64,000 nucleotides of DNA from DASQUK01 sp963717085 (lineage in GTDB: Bacteria > Actinomycetota > Acidimicrobiia > Acidimicrobiales > VFJN01). The translations under genes and the position numbers were made by a program. Positions 14,486 through 23,636 of this stretch are shown here, one piece after another; position 1 is the stretch's first letter; the number at the start of each line of letters is the position of its first letter. A model generated the notes under the pieces. That model saw only the letters and a list, made by a program, of their open reading frames with translations, was not told the origin of the DNA and did not search any database. The stretch spans positions 186,001-250,000 of the forward strand of contig CAVQVM010000002.1 of assembly GCA_963717085.1 (NCBI GenBank). Direction: 5' to 3'.

Positions 14486-17032
14486 ATGTGGAAGACCGCG
14501 GTCCGCAACCTGCTGGCGCACAAGCTGCGCCTGCTGGTCACCGGGCTGTCCGTCATGCTCGGCGTCGCATTCATCGCGGGGACGCTCGTCCTCACCGACA
14601 CCATCACCAAGACCTTCGACGACCTGTTCACCGACGCGTTGGCGGACACCGATGCGATGGTGCGGGCGAGGGCGTCGTTCGAGGACCCCAACGGCTTCGC
14701 CGACCTCCGAGGCCGGCTCGACGCGTCGCTGGTGGACGACGTCGCCGACGTCGAAGGAGTTGCCGTCGCCTCGGGTGATGTGTGGGGCATGGCCCAGGTC
14801 GTCGACAACGATGGGAAGCCAGTCGGGAACCCCGGCGCTGGGCCGCCGACCTTCGGCGTCAATTGGCCGGAGAGCGAGCTCAACACCTGGACGCTCGTCG
14901 AGGGAAGCGCCCCACGAAGTGAGCGCGACGTCGTCCTCGACAAGGGCGTTGCCGACGACGCGGGCTACGCCGTCGGTGACCGGGCCACCGTTCTCGTGCG
15001 GGGAGCGCCGCTCGACGTGACCGTCACCGGGATCGCCCGCATCGGCGGCGCCGACTCCCCGGGTGGAGCGACGTTCACGATGTTCACCACGGAGGCTGCC
15101 CAACGCTACGTGGGCGAGGTCGGCAAGTTCGACAGCATCTCGATCGCTGCCGACAAAGGGGTCTCACAGCAGGTGCTCGTCGAGCGCCTCGAGAAGGTCC
15201 TGCCCAAAGGCGTCGAAGCGGTCACGGGTGCGACGGTCACGGAAGAGAACCAGGACGCAATGCGCGAGGGCCTGTCGTTCTTCAACACGTTCATGCTCGT
15301 GTTCGCCCTCGTGGCCGTGCTGGTCGGCGGGTTCATCATCTTCAACACGTTCTCCATCACGGTCGCCCAGCGCACGCGCGAGAACGCACTGCTGCGGGCC
15401 ATCGGCGCAAGCCGCCGCCAGGTGCTCGCCAACGTGCTGCTCGAGGCGCTCGGCGTGGGGCTCGTGGCCTCAGTGCTCGGGCTGGTGGCGGGGATCCCAC
15501 TGGCTGCGGGTCTCAAGGCGTTGCTTGCCGCGTTCGGCTTCGACATCCCGGCGGGCGGCGTCGTGCTTGCGACCAGCAGCGCGGTGATTGCCTTCTCTGC
15601 CGGAGTGGTGGTCACCCTGGCGGCAGCGCTGTCGCCCAGCCGCAAGGCTGCCAAGGTGCCCCCGATCGCGGCCCTACGCGACGTTGCGGTCGGCAGCACG
15701 GGCTATGGGTCGAAGCAGCGGATCTTGGCTGGCGTCTCGATCCTGGCCTTCGGGGCCGCCGCCCTCATGTACGGGTTGTTCGGCAATCCCGGTAACGCCC
15801 TGGCCATTGTCGGCGTCGGCGTGGTGCTCGTTTTCTTCGGCGTGTCGGTCTTGGGGCGCACGGTGGCACTGCCCCTCAGCCGCGTGATCGGCCTGCCGCT
15901 GCTGCGCATGCGCGGCATCACGGGCTACATGGCCCGCGAGAACGCCATGCGCAACCCCAAGCGCACGGCGACCACGGCATCGGCACTCATGATCGGGGTC
16001 GGGCTGGTCAGCTTCATCACGATCTTCGCCGCCTCGACGAAGGCGTCGTTCAGCAACACCGTCGACCAGGCATTCACCGGTGATCTGATCGCCACCTCCG
16101 GGCAGAACGGGGTGGGAGGCGTCTCCCCGGAGTTCACGACCCGCGTGAATGAACTACCCGAGATCGACGTGGCGGGCGGCGTGCGGGCCGGTTTGGCCGA
16201 GATCGATGGCAGTCCCCAACCGGTGCTCGCGCCCAGTCGGGAGGTGTTCGACCTCTTCGACGTCGAACCCGTGGCGGGCTCGCCGGATGACCTCGGCGCG
16301 ACCTCGATCGCGGTCTTCGACAACGTCGCCGACGACAAGGGCCTGAGCATCGGCGACCGCGTGCCGGTGGACTTCACCGCGACCGGGCCGCAGGAGATGA
16401 CCGTGGCCATGATCTACGGCGACAACGCGGCGGCCGGTGACTGGCTGCTCGGCATCGACGCCTTCGCCGCCAACTTCCCCGACCAAACGGACGTGCAGGT
16501 CTTCATGAAGACGGTCGACGGGGTCCCGGCGGACGACGCTCTGGCCGCGGTAGAGGGCGTGGCCGCGGACTATCCCGGCGTCGAGGTGCTCGATCAGACC
16601 GAATACAAAGAGGAGCAGATGGGCTTCGTCGACCAGATGCTCGGGCTCGTGTACGCCCTGCTGGCGTTGGCGATCGTCATCGCTCTCCTCGGCATCGGCA
16701 ACACGCTGGCGCTGTCGATCGTGGAGCGAACCCGCGAGCTGGGTGTGCTCCGGGCCGTGGGGATGACGCGAGCGCAGCTGAGATCGACGATCCGGTGGGA
16801 GTCGGTCATCATCGCCGTCCAGGGCGCGCTGCTAGGGCTGGTCATCGGTGTGTTCTTCGGGTGGTCTCTCGTCACCGCTTTGCGGGACGAAGGGCTCAAT
16901 ACGTTCACCGTGCCCGTTCCGAGCCTGATCGTCGTGGTAGTGCTCGCCGGGCTCGCCGGCGTCATCGCCGCCGCGTTACCCGCCCGGCGGGCCGCCCGGC
17001 TCGACGTGCTGAAGGCGATCGTCACCGTGTGA
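14486..17032 (+). CDS. FtsX-like ABC transporter permease (large, two FtsX modules)
   Basis: 848 residues. It opens with a membrane helix (LLVTGLSVMLGVAFIAGTLV), then a periplasmic domain to about 260, a three-helix FtsX module (about 265-400), a helix pair near 415-465, a second extracytoplasmic domain (about 505-705) and a final three-helix module (about 715-840) ending ARLDVLKAIVTV. Actinobacterial permeases of this size and duplicated layout are usually annotated as ABC exporters of lipids or peptides. It forms the transporter with the ATPase at 13711-14484. Cargo unknown. Confidence 0.92.
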   Translation: MWKTAVRNLLAHKLRLLVTGLSVMLGVAFIAGTLVLTDTITKTFDDLFTDALADTDAMVRARASFEDPNGFADLRGRLDASLVDDVADVEGVAVASGDVWGMAQVVDNDGKPVGNPGAGPPTFGVNWPESELNTWTLVEGSAPRSERDVVLDKGVADDAGYAVGDRATVLVRGAPLDVTVTGIARIGGADSPGGATFTMFTTEAAQRYVGEVGKFDSISIAADKGVSQQVLVERLEKVLPKGVEAVTGATVTEENQDAMREGLSFFNTFMLVFALVAVLVGGFIIFNTFSITVAQRTRENALLRAIGASRRQVLANVLLEALGVGLVASVLGLVAGIPLAAGLKALLAAFGFDIPAGGVVLATSSAVIAFSAGVVVTLAAALSPSRKAAKVPPIAALRDVAVGSTGYGSKQRILAGVSILAFGAAALMYGLFGNPGNALAIVGVGVVLVFFGVSVLGRTVALPLSRVIGLPLLRMRGITGYMARENAMRNPKRTATTASALMIGVGLVSFITIFAASTKASFSNTVDQAFTGDLIATSGQNGVGGVSPEFTTRVNELPEIDVAGGVRAGLAEIDGSPQPVLAPSREVFDLFDVEPVAGSPDDLGATSIAVFDNVADDKGLSIGDRVPVDFTATGPQEMTVAMIYGDNAAAGDWLLGIDAFAANFPDQTDVQVFMKTVDGVPADDALAAVEGVAADYPGVEVLDQTEYKEEQMGFVDQMLGLVYALLALAIVIALLGIGNTLALSIVERTRELGVLRAVGMTRAQLRSTIRWESVIIAVQGALLGLVIGVFFGWSLVTALRDEGLNTFTVPVPSLIVVVVLAGLAGVIAAALPARRAARLDVLKAIVTV

Positions 17033-17092
17033 GAGATCCCAGTGGCTACTGGACCGGTGGCGCCGCCTTCGTCCCCCACTAGGGAGTTGCCA

Positions 17093-17494
17093 ATGGAGAT
17101 TCAGCCGCTCTCGGTCCATGGGTGCCTCGAGCTGCTCGCGGCGCGGGACGTGGGCAGGTTCGCCGTGGTGGTGGGCGGCTACCCGGAGGTCTTCCCGGTC
17201 AACTATGCCGTCGTCGGTGACCGCGTGATCATTCGCACGGACCCGGGCGCCAAGCTGGCGCACGCGCGCTTCAAGCGGATCTGTTTCGAGGTCGACGACT
17301 TGGACATGGCCCGAAGAATCGGATGGAGCGTCCTGGTGAAGGGGATCGTCCACGAGCTGGCGGAGGGCGACCGTGATGCCGAGGACCTCAACCTCGCGGC
17401 GGCGCGGCTCAGGCCCTGGGCCGGCGGCCCTCGAGCCCACGTCCTGGTGGTGACACCCGTGAGGGTCACCGGACGGCGCATCGTCGAGCATTGA
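17093..17494 (+). CDS. Pyridoxamine 5'-phosphate oxidase-like flavin-fold protein
   Basis: 133 residues. LSVHGCLELLAARDVGRFAV, VFPVNYAVVGDRVIIRTDPG and GWSVLVKGIVHEL match the split-barrel PNPOx-like family (PF12900 type) that binds FMN, haem or F420. These small actinobacterial proteins are often regulated in hypoxia or stress responses. ATG at 17093 follows AGGGAG; a GTG at 17042 in frame is less likely. The gene precedes ppk2 by 41 bases, and both may belong to a common transcript. Confidence 0.85.
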   Translation: MEIQPLSVHGCLELLAARDVGRFAVVVGGYPEVFPVNYAVVGDRVIIRTDPGAKLAHARFKRICFEVDDLDMARRIGWSVLVKGIVHELAEGDRDAEDLNLAAARLRPWAGGPRAHVLVVTPVRVTGRRIVEH

Positions 17495-17535
17495 GGCGGA
17501 CTCAAGTCATCGTCCGATCACCTGCGGCGACTTCA

Positions 17536-18330
17536 ATGGGGTGCGTGTCCAAGCTCGACCGCCTCGATCTGTCGCTCCGCCTGTCTCGGGACGAGGAGGA
17601 GGCCCGTCTATCGGCGGCTCAGCGGCGCCTCCTCCACCTGCGGCTGGTGCTGGCCGGGTTGCTCGGCGACGGGACCCTCGGTCCGCCCGTGTGTGTGGTG
17701 TTCGAGGGGTGGGATGCCTCGGGGAAGGGCGGTGCCATCAAGCGGCTCGTCGGCCGTCTCGATCCCCGCCACGTGCGCGTGGCACAGTTCGCGGCTCCCA
17801 CTCCCGACGAGAAGCGGCACCACTTCCTGGCGCGTTTCTACGCCCAGCTTCCCGGCTGGGGCGGCATGGCGGTGTTCGACCGATCGTGGTACGGCCGTGT
17901 GCTGGTGGAGCGCGTGGATGGCTTCGCCACGGTGGAGCAGTGGGAGCGGGGCTACGAGGAGATCGTGCACTTCGAGCGCTCGCTCGCCCTCGAGGGCACC
18001 GTGCTCGTCAAGCTGTGGCTCCACATCTCGGCCGAGGAGCAACTGCGTCGCTTCGAGAGCCGTCGGGACGATCCGCTGAAGGAATGGAAGCTCACCGCCG
18101 ACGACTGGCACAACCGTGAGCAGCGGCGCGAGTACGAGAAGGCGGTCGCCGACATGCTGAAGCGGACCGACCACCCGATGGGCCCCTGGGACCTGATCGA
18201 GGCCGAGAACAAGCGCTACGCGAGGGTCAAGGTGATCCAGACCGTCATCGCACGCATCGAAGCGGGCATGCGCCGCCACGGCATGGAACCGCCGCCGTCG
18301 ATGGGCGCCGACTTCGATCCCCTGGCGTGA
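17536..18330 (+). CDS. ppk2: Polyphosphate kinase 2 family protein
   Basis: 264 residues. Walker A EGWDASGKGG (57-66), Walker B-like MAVFDRSWYGRVLVERV and the lid region RRDDPLKEWKLTADDW identify a cytosolic PPK2, which transfers phosphate between polyphosphate and nucleotides (GDP/ADP or AMP depending on class). The class is not assigned. Starts at ATG 17536 or GTG 17545 are both possible, as neither has a strong ribosome binding site; a TTG at 17491 overlapping the previous stop is less likely. The subfamily name is secure, the nucleotide preference is not. Confidence 0.88.
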   Translation: MGCVSKLDRLDLSLRLSRDEEEARLSAAQRRLLHLRLVLAGLLGDGTLGPPVCVVFEGWDASGKGGAIKRLVGRLDPRHVRVAQFAAPTPDEKRHHFLARFYAQLPGWGGMAVFDRSWYGRVLVERVDGFATVEQWERGYEEIVHFERSLALEGTVLVKLWLHISAEEQLRRFESRRDDPLKEWKLTADDWHNREQRREYEKAVADMLKRTDHPMGPWDLIEAENKRYARVKVIQTVIARIEAGMRRHGMEPPPSMGADFDPLA

Positions 18331-18489
18331 CCGATCGGATCCGCGTCGCGTGGAACTCGTACTCTGGTGTTTCGACGTGGTCGCGCCCCGCGTGCGGGAA
18401 AGGAGGGCCTCCGGACGGTGCCGTCTTCGCCCAGCGACCGTATGGATACCCGGTCGTCCCGATTAGCGTTGGTAGCGGGGCAGACGCCT

Positions 18490-21423
18490 GTGAGCTCAGA
18501 GATCGACGTCAGGTTGCTGGGTCCGCTCGAGGTCGAGGTTTCGGGCAAGCTCGTTCGTTTCGACGGCGTCAAGCAGCGACGGCTGTTCGTGGTGCTGGCG
18601 CTGCGGGCGCCCGGGGCGGTCTCGGTCGACGAGTTGCTCGAGGCCCTGTGGGGCGATGAGCTCCCTACGGGCGCGGTGACGGCGCTCCAGAAGCAGATCT
18701 CCCGCCTGCGCCAGCGGCTGGGTGACGGACCCACCGTGCGCCACCAGGCCCCGGGGTACGCGTTGGACATCGACCCGCGGGCCATCGACGCCCACCGATT
18801 CGAGGCGTTGCTGGAGGGCGCGCGCCTGGCACGCGGTCGCAACGATCCGGGGCGCGCCGTAGCTGACCTGCGGACGGCGCTCGCCCTGTGGCGTGGAGAG
18901 GCATTGGCCGATCATCGCTTCGACGAGTTCGCCCAGGTCGAGATCGCACGCCTCGAGGAGCGGCGGCTGGAGGCGCTCGAGGAGCGGCTGGCGGCGGAGC
19001 TGGCCGGTGGGGCCGATGCGGATCTCGTCGGTGAGCTGCAGGCCCTGGTCGCCGAGCATCCGCTGCGCGAGCGGCTGCGGGCGCAGCTGATGGTCGCGCT
19101 GTATCGCGCCGGCCGGCAGGCGGAGGCGCTCGAGACGATGCGCACCGGCCGCTCGTTGCTGGTGGAGGAGCTGGGCATCGAGCCGGGACCGGAGCTGCGC
19201 CGCCTGGAGCGCATGATCCTCGCGCACGATCCCGATCTCCTGGCCGATCGTCCCGGCGGTGCCCTCGCCGCACCGCTGCCGGCGCCTGCCAACGAGACGA
19301 TTGGACGCGCCGGCGAGCGCGCCGAGGTCAGCGAGTTGTTGATGCGCCCCGGCGTCCGACTGGTCACGCTCCTCGGCCCCGGCGGTGTCGGCAAGACCCG
19401 CCTGGCGCTCGAGGTCGGACGGGCGGTGACGGATCGCTTCCCGGGCGGCGTGGGACATCTCAATCTCGACGGCGTCAAGGATGCAGGCGTACTCGTGCCC
19501 GGGGCGGCGGCCGCCCTGGGGGTGGTGGCCGCCACTGCGGCCGAGCTCGGTGAGCAGCTGGGCCGCGCCACGCGCCGGGCCCCCGCGCTGCTGGTCCTGG
19601 ACGGCATCGAGCCCTTCCTCGAGGACGCCAGGCTGGTCGGGGAGCTGCTCACCGCGGCGGCAAACCTGTCGGTGATGGCGACCAGCCGTGCCGCCCTGCG
19701 GTTGAGCGCCGAGCACATCTATCGCGTCCAACCATTGACCCCACCGAACGCCGCAGCGTTGCTGGTCGAGCGTGTGCACGCGGTACACGCGGACTGGGGA
19801 GTCGACGATGCGATCGTCGACGCGATCTGCGCCCGCCTGGACGGCCTACCGCTGGCGATCGAGTTGGCGGCCGACCGGGCCCGGATGCTGCCGCCCCGCG
19901 CCCTGCTCACGCGCCTCGAGCACCGGCTCGAGCTGCTCACGGGTGGGCCGCGTGACCTTCCGGCGCGTCAGCGGTCGCTCCGAGCGACGCTGGAGTGGTC
20001 GTGGGACGCGCTCGAGCCACGCGAGCAGGTGCTGCTCGGCAGGCTGACGGCGTTCGAAGGTGGCGCCTCGCTGGAGGGGATAGAGGCGATCTGCAACGGG
20101 GAGTCGGTCGGGAGTCTGGAGCCGGTCGTTTCGTCCCTGCTCGACAAGACTTCGCTGTTGCAGACGGATTCGGGCAAGGATGCGGAGCCCCGCTTTTCGA
20201 TGCTGGACACGGTGCGGGAGTTCGCGGCCGAGCGCGCCGCCGACCACCACGGCGTCGCCACGATCGAGCGCCGGCACGCTCGGTACTTCCTGGAATATTG
20301 CGAGCACGCAGCCGAGGAAGCGGCGCGCACCGATCGGCGGGAGTGGCTCGAACGGCTCGCGCAGGAGCGTCGAAACATCCGCCTGGCGTTCGAGCGGTTG
20401 CTGCGCGCCGGCGCCATCGATGAGGCGCTGCGGGTGGCGATCGCGTTCGCGCGCGCGCTGCCATGGGACGCCCACGTCCACGAAGTCCGGGGCTGGCTGG
20501 CGCAGGCGCTCGGTGCCGCGGCGCCCGCACCTGCGCCGCGCCGCGCGAGCGCCCTCTACTGGGACGGACAGCTCGCGCTGTCCCAGGCGCGCCTCGACGA
20601 CGCGCGGCAGCAGCTGGAGGCGGCGCTGGCCGTGGCACGCGAGGCCCGCGAGCCGGCCGTGGAGGCGGCCGTGCTCACCAGCCTGGGGCGCCGGGCGGTC
20701 GTGGTCGCGGCTCCCGACGCGGCCGACATCTGTGACGAGGCGGTGGCCGCTGCCCGTCGCGTCGGCGACCCCATACTGGTCGCCGACGCGCTGCTGATCA
20801 GGGCCGGGGCGTGTGAGCGTGCCGGGATGTGGGAGCGCGCCGGCCTTCTCGCCGGGGAGGCGCTGCCGCTCTACCGCACCGCGGGTGATCCCTACGGTGC
20901 GGCATCGGCGCTGGCCGAGCAGGGCTGGTACGACCTCGTCCACGGGCGGCTGGACGCCGCGGAAGAGCGCTTGGGCGAGGCGCTAGAGCTGCGCCGCCGT
21001 CACGGCGACGACCGACGTCTCGTCGAGCCACTCATCGACCACGCGTGGCTCATGCTGGCGCGCCGCAGCGACGAGCCGGCCGCCCGTGGGTTCCTCGACT
21101 GCCTGGGACTCGCGCGCCACGTCGACGACCAGTTCAACCTCGGAGAGGCGCTGATGGGTCTCTCGACACTGGCCGCGCTTAACGAACGGTGGGCGAGCGC
21201 GGCCCGGCTGGCGGGCGCCTCGACGGCCGTTCACGAGCGGATCGGTGCGCCACCATGGGAGTCCGTCACCGCTATGCACGAGCGGGCGCTGTCGGCGGCC
21301 CGCGAGGCGCTCGGCGGGGAGCGGTTCGCTGGCCACATCCAGGAGGGTCGGCAACTGTCCGTCGAGGACGCGGCGCACCTCTACAGCGCGTCGGCGGACG
21401 CGGTGGCGGGCCTCGCGCGCTGA
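18490..21423 (+). CDS. AfsR/SARP-like regulator: BTAD, NB-ARC ATPase and TPR-like domains
   Basis: 977 residues from GTG 18490. An OmpR-type winged helix (about 5-95, VRLLGPLEVEVSGKLVRFDG) is followed by the bacterial transcriptional activation domain (about 100-245, ending LLVEELGIEPGPELRRLE), an NB-ARC-like P-loop ATPase with LGPGGVGKTRLALEV near residue 295 and LDGLPLAIELAADRARML near 455, and a C-terminal helical-repeat region. Such proteins are signal-integrating activators that may oligomerise with ATP. No biosynthetic cluster adjoins it, so the target is unknown. Alternative starts exist at GTG 18367 and ATG 18442; the chosen one places the family N-terminus first. Confidence 0.9.
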   Translation: MSSEIDVRLLGPLEVEVSGKLVRFDGVKQRRLFVVLALRAPGAVSVDELLEALWGDELPTGAVTALQKQISRLRQRLGDGPTVRHQAPGYALDIDPRAIDAHRFEALLEGARLARGRNDPGRAVADLRTALALWRGEALADHRFDEFAQVEIARLEERRLEALEERLAAELAGGADADLVGELQALVAEHPLRERLRAQLMVALYRAGRQAEALETMRTGRSLLVEELGIEPGPELRRLERMILAHDPDLLADRPGGALAAPLPAPANETIGRAGERAEVSELLMRPGVRLVTLLGPGGVGKTRLALEVGRAVTDRFPGGVGHLNLDGVKDAGVLVPGAAAALGVVAATAAELGEQLGRATRRAPALLVLDGIEPFLEDARLVGELLTAAANLSVMATSRAALRLSAEHIYRVQPLTPPNAAALLVERVHAVHADWGVDDAIVDAICARLDGLPLAIELAADRARMLPPRALLTRLEHRLELLTGGPRDLPARQRSLRATLEWSWDALEPREQVLLGRLTAFEGGASLEGIEAICNGESVGSLEPVVSSLLDKTSLLQTDSGKDAEPRFSMLDTVREFAAERAADHHGVATIERRHARYFLEYCEHAAEEAARTDRREWLERLAQERRNIRLAFERLLRAGAIDEALRVAIAFARALPWDAHVHEVRGWLAQALGAAAPAPAPRRASALYWDGQLALSQARLDDARQQLEAALAVAREAREPAVEAAVLTSLGRRAVVVAAPDAADICDEAVAAARRVGDPILVADALLIRAGACERAGMWERAGLLAGEALPLYRTAGDPYGAASALAEQGWYDLVHGRLDAAEERLGEALELRRRHGDDRRLVEPLIDHAWLMLARRSDEPAARGFLDCLGLARHVDDQFNLGEALMGLSTLAALNERWASAARLAGASTAVHERIGAPPWESVTAMHERALSAAREALGGERFAGHIQEGRQLSVEDAAHLYSASADAVAGLAR

Positions 21424-21787
21424 GCTCCGGCTCGAGCCCGCGTCAGCCAGACGTCCGTGGAAGGTCAGGGGCGTGTGATCGGCTATGTCCACGCAGACGC
21501 CTACGTCGGAGGTGGCCGACATGCTGGCCTTTTATCGCCTGAGGTGTGATCGCTCGTTCCTGATCTGGCCACGCAGCCTGACCGCGGTTCACAACACCAG
21601 CGACACGCCTGTCGGATCCGTCCGCGGCCCCACGGGACATTTCAATGTCATTCATTCAGGTGCGTTGCCTGTCGCTGGACCTACGCAGGGCGAGCGCGGC
21701 GTCGCCTAGCTGCGCGGCGTGATCGCCGAGCCCGTGGGCCCGGCGATCAGCTTGCGGGAGAGCGCCTGGACCAGGCGCAACCCGGTG
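21424..21787. other. Intergenic region, no gene recognised
   Basis: This 364-base stretch lies between two convergent genes. A 74-codon plus-strand frame (21485-21709) has no recognisable similarity, no good ribosome binding site and unremarkable codon use. Composition is slightly less GC-rich around 21520-21660, which could mark decayed sequence. No clear terminator hairpin with a T tract was found. Confidence 0.45.
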
Positions 21788-22432
21788 TCAGGCGTTCGTA
21801 CGGCGCAGGTGCACCAGCCCGGCGGCCACCAGGGCGGCCATGACGGCGGCGCCGGCGAAGGCGACCCAGGCGGCGATGGCGGCGATCCGGCCCATCGTCG
21901 ACCAGGCATAGCTCGAAAGCAGCAGGCCCCGGAGGGTCTCGCCCCGGAACAGTGAGTCGCGCTGGGCCTTGAGCTCGTCGGCGGTGGCCTGCAGGTCGGC
22001 GATCTCGGCCGCGCTGGCGCCGGACTCGCGGGCGTCGACGACGGCCTGGGCGGCCCCACGGTCGTCGATCTCGGCGTACGTCTTGCCGTCGGCGATGCCT
22101 TCCAAGTGGCCCCCGATGTAGCTGGCGTAGGCCTCAGCCTCGGTTCCGGTGGTCACCTGCTGGCCGGCGTACCGCACCAGGTCGTCGCGACCCTCCTCCC
22201 GGAGGCTGGCCCCGTCGGGGAAGAACACCCGTTGCGAGGACAGCTCGTCGTGGACGTAGTCGTTGGCGAAGTTGGCGCCCCAGGTGAGAAGGCCGCCGGC
22301 GACGGCGAACACGATCGCCGCGATCACGCCGAACCCGATCAGGAGCTTGTCTATCCGGCGCCTCGGCAGCCGGACGATCTCGTCTTCGTGTCGGTCGGTG
22401 CTGAGGGGACGCTCGATCGTTGACGTAGTCAT
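21788..22432 (-). CDS. Two-helix membrane protein with extracytoplasmic domain, function unknown
   Basis: 214 residues. A hydrophilic, charged N-terminus (1-30) precedes a helix at about 30-52 (LLIGFGVIAAIVFAVAGGLL); residues 55-170 are acidic and polar and likely external; a second hydrophobic stretch (about 178-208) is followed by a short basic end. ATG at 22432 follows GAGAGGAACGGAG. I do not assign a family. The topology resembles small actinobacterial proteins of unknown role. It is divergent from the SDR gene, with a small palindrome between them. Confidence 0.75.
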   Translation of the reverse strand: MTTSTIERPLSTDRHEDEIVRLPRRRIDKLLIGFGVIAAIVFAVAGGLLTWGANFANDYVHDELSSQRVFFPDGASLREEGRDDLVRYAGQQVTTGTEAEAYASYIGGHLEGIADGKTYAEIDDRGAAQAVVDARESGASAAEIADLQATADELKAQRDSLFRGETLRGLLLSSYAWSTMGRIAAIAAWVAFAGAAVMAALVAAGLVHLRRTNA

Positions 22433-22467
22433 CTCCGTTCCTCTCGCTCGGTTGCGGATCGAACAAT

Positions 22468-22482
22468 CCGTCAACCTGACGG
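22468..22482. promoter_or_regulatory. Short inverted repeat CCGTCA-acc-TGACGG
   Basis: Perfect 6-bp arms with a 3-bp spacer sit between the divergent membrane-protein and SDR genes, 36 bases upstream of the former. GGATCG occurs on both sides of the element. It could be an operator for one or both genes, but a short element like this can arise by chance. Confidence 0.3.
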
Positions 22483-22654
22483 TATGGATCGGAGCCGCAC
22501 GCTCAGTAGGGCCGAAGGACCCCAATCGCCGATTGGCGGCAAATAGCTTTGTGCCATTGATGCAGCGGTGGCGACCATGCCGCCGGCGACCGTGCCCAAC
22601 CGATCCGGAAGGAGGACGGGGCCAGCCGCGAGGCGGAGCGCCCCGTATCGCGCC

Positions 22655-23569
22655 ATGGAGAACCAACCACTTGAAGGCAGGGTCGCCCTGGTTGCCGGTG
22701 CCAGCCGCGCCGCAGGGCGGGGGATCGCGGTCGAGCTCGGGGCCGCCGGCGCCACCGTTTACTGCTCCGCTCGGACGACCCGTCACGAGCGCTCGGAGAT
22801 GGACCGGCCCGAGACGATCGAGGAGACCGCGGCCCTGGTCGATGCGGCAGGCGGACGGGGCATCGCCGTCCAGGTCGACCACCTCGAGCCCGAGCAGGTC
22901 GAGGGGCTCGTGGACCGCATCGATCGCGAACAGGGTGCCCTGCACGTGTTGGTCAACGACATCTGGGGTGCGACCACCATGGAGTGGGACAAGACCGTGT
23001 GGGAGTCGTCCCTGGAGGTCGGCCTCCGAACCCTGCGGCTGGCCGTGGACACCCACGCGATCACCGCCCACTTCGCCCTCCCGCTGCTCATCCGGTCGCC
23101 GGGCGGACTGGCCGTCGAGGTGACCGACGGAACCGACGCATACAACGCCACGAATTACCGGGTCTCGTTCTTCTACGACATGGCCAAGGCGGCCAACCTC
23201 CGCATGGCGTTCGCCCTGGCCCACGAGCTGGCGCCGTATGGATGCACCGCCGTGGCGCTCACCCCCGGCTGGCTCCGCTCCGAGGCCATGCTCGAGGCGT
23301 TCGGCGTCACCGAGACCAACTGGCGCGATGCCACCGAGCGGATCCCGCATTTCGCGATCGCCGAGAGCCCCGCCTTCGTGGGCCGCGCCGTGGCCGCGCT
23401 CGCCGCCGACCACGACGTGGCCCGCTGGAACGGCAAATCGCTGTCGAGTGGGCAGCTCGCCAAGGTCTACGGGTTCACCGACAGCGACGGCAGCCAGCCG
23501 GACGCCTGGCGCTACGTACCCGAGGTCCAGGACGCCGGCAAGCCCGCGGATACGACGGGCTACCGGTGA
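22655..23569 (+). CDS. Short-chain dehydrogenase/reductase (SDR) family oxidoreductase
   Basis: 304 residues. The Rossmann glycine motif appears as GASRAAGRGIA (about 14-24), NDIWG replaces the usual NNAG, and the catalytic YxxxK is YDMAK near residue 172, with VEVTDGT before it supplying the region of the usual Ser. This divergent pattern (NDIWG, TDG) is typical of an SDR group close to eukaryotic DHRS1. Substrate and cofactor preference are unknown; the Arg in the dinucleotide loop (SARTTR) favours NADP(H). ATG at 22655 is used because it begins the family fold. Confidence 0.87.
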   Translation: MENQPLEGRVALVAGASRAAGRGIAVELGAAGATVYCSARTTRHERSEMDRPETIEETAALVDAAGGRGIAVQVDHLEPEQVEGLVDRIDREQGALHVLVNDIWGATTMEWDKTVWESSLEVGLRTLRLAVDTHAITAHFALPLLIRSPGGLAVEVTDGTDAYNATNYRVSFFYDMAKAANLRMAFALAHELAPYGCTAVALTPGWLRSEAMLEAFGVTETNWRDATERIPHFAIAESPAFVGRAVAALAADHDVARWNGKSLSSGQLAKVYGFTDSDGSQPDAWRYVPEVQDAGKPADTTGYR

Positions 23570-23636
23570 TGGTGGCGCCGATGGCCAGGATCGCGCCCCT
23601 CGAGCCGCCACCCCCGGGCACAATGGCCGCGCCGCG

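Noticed and set aside
21485..21709. 74-codon plus-strand frame between two genes
   Set aside because: No ribosome binding site, no similarity that I can recognise and ordinary composition.
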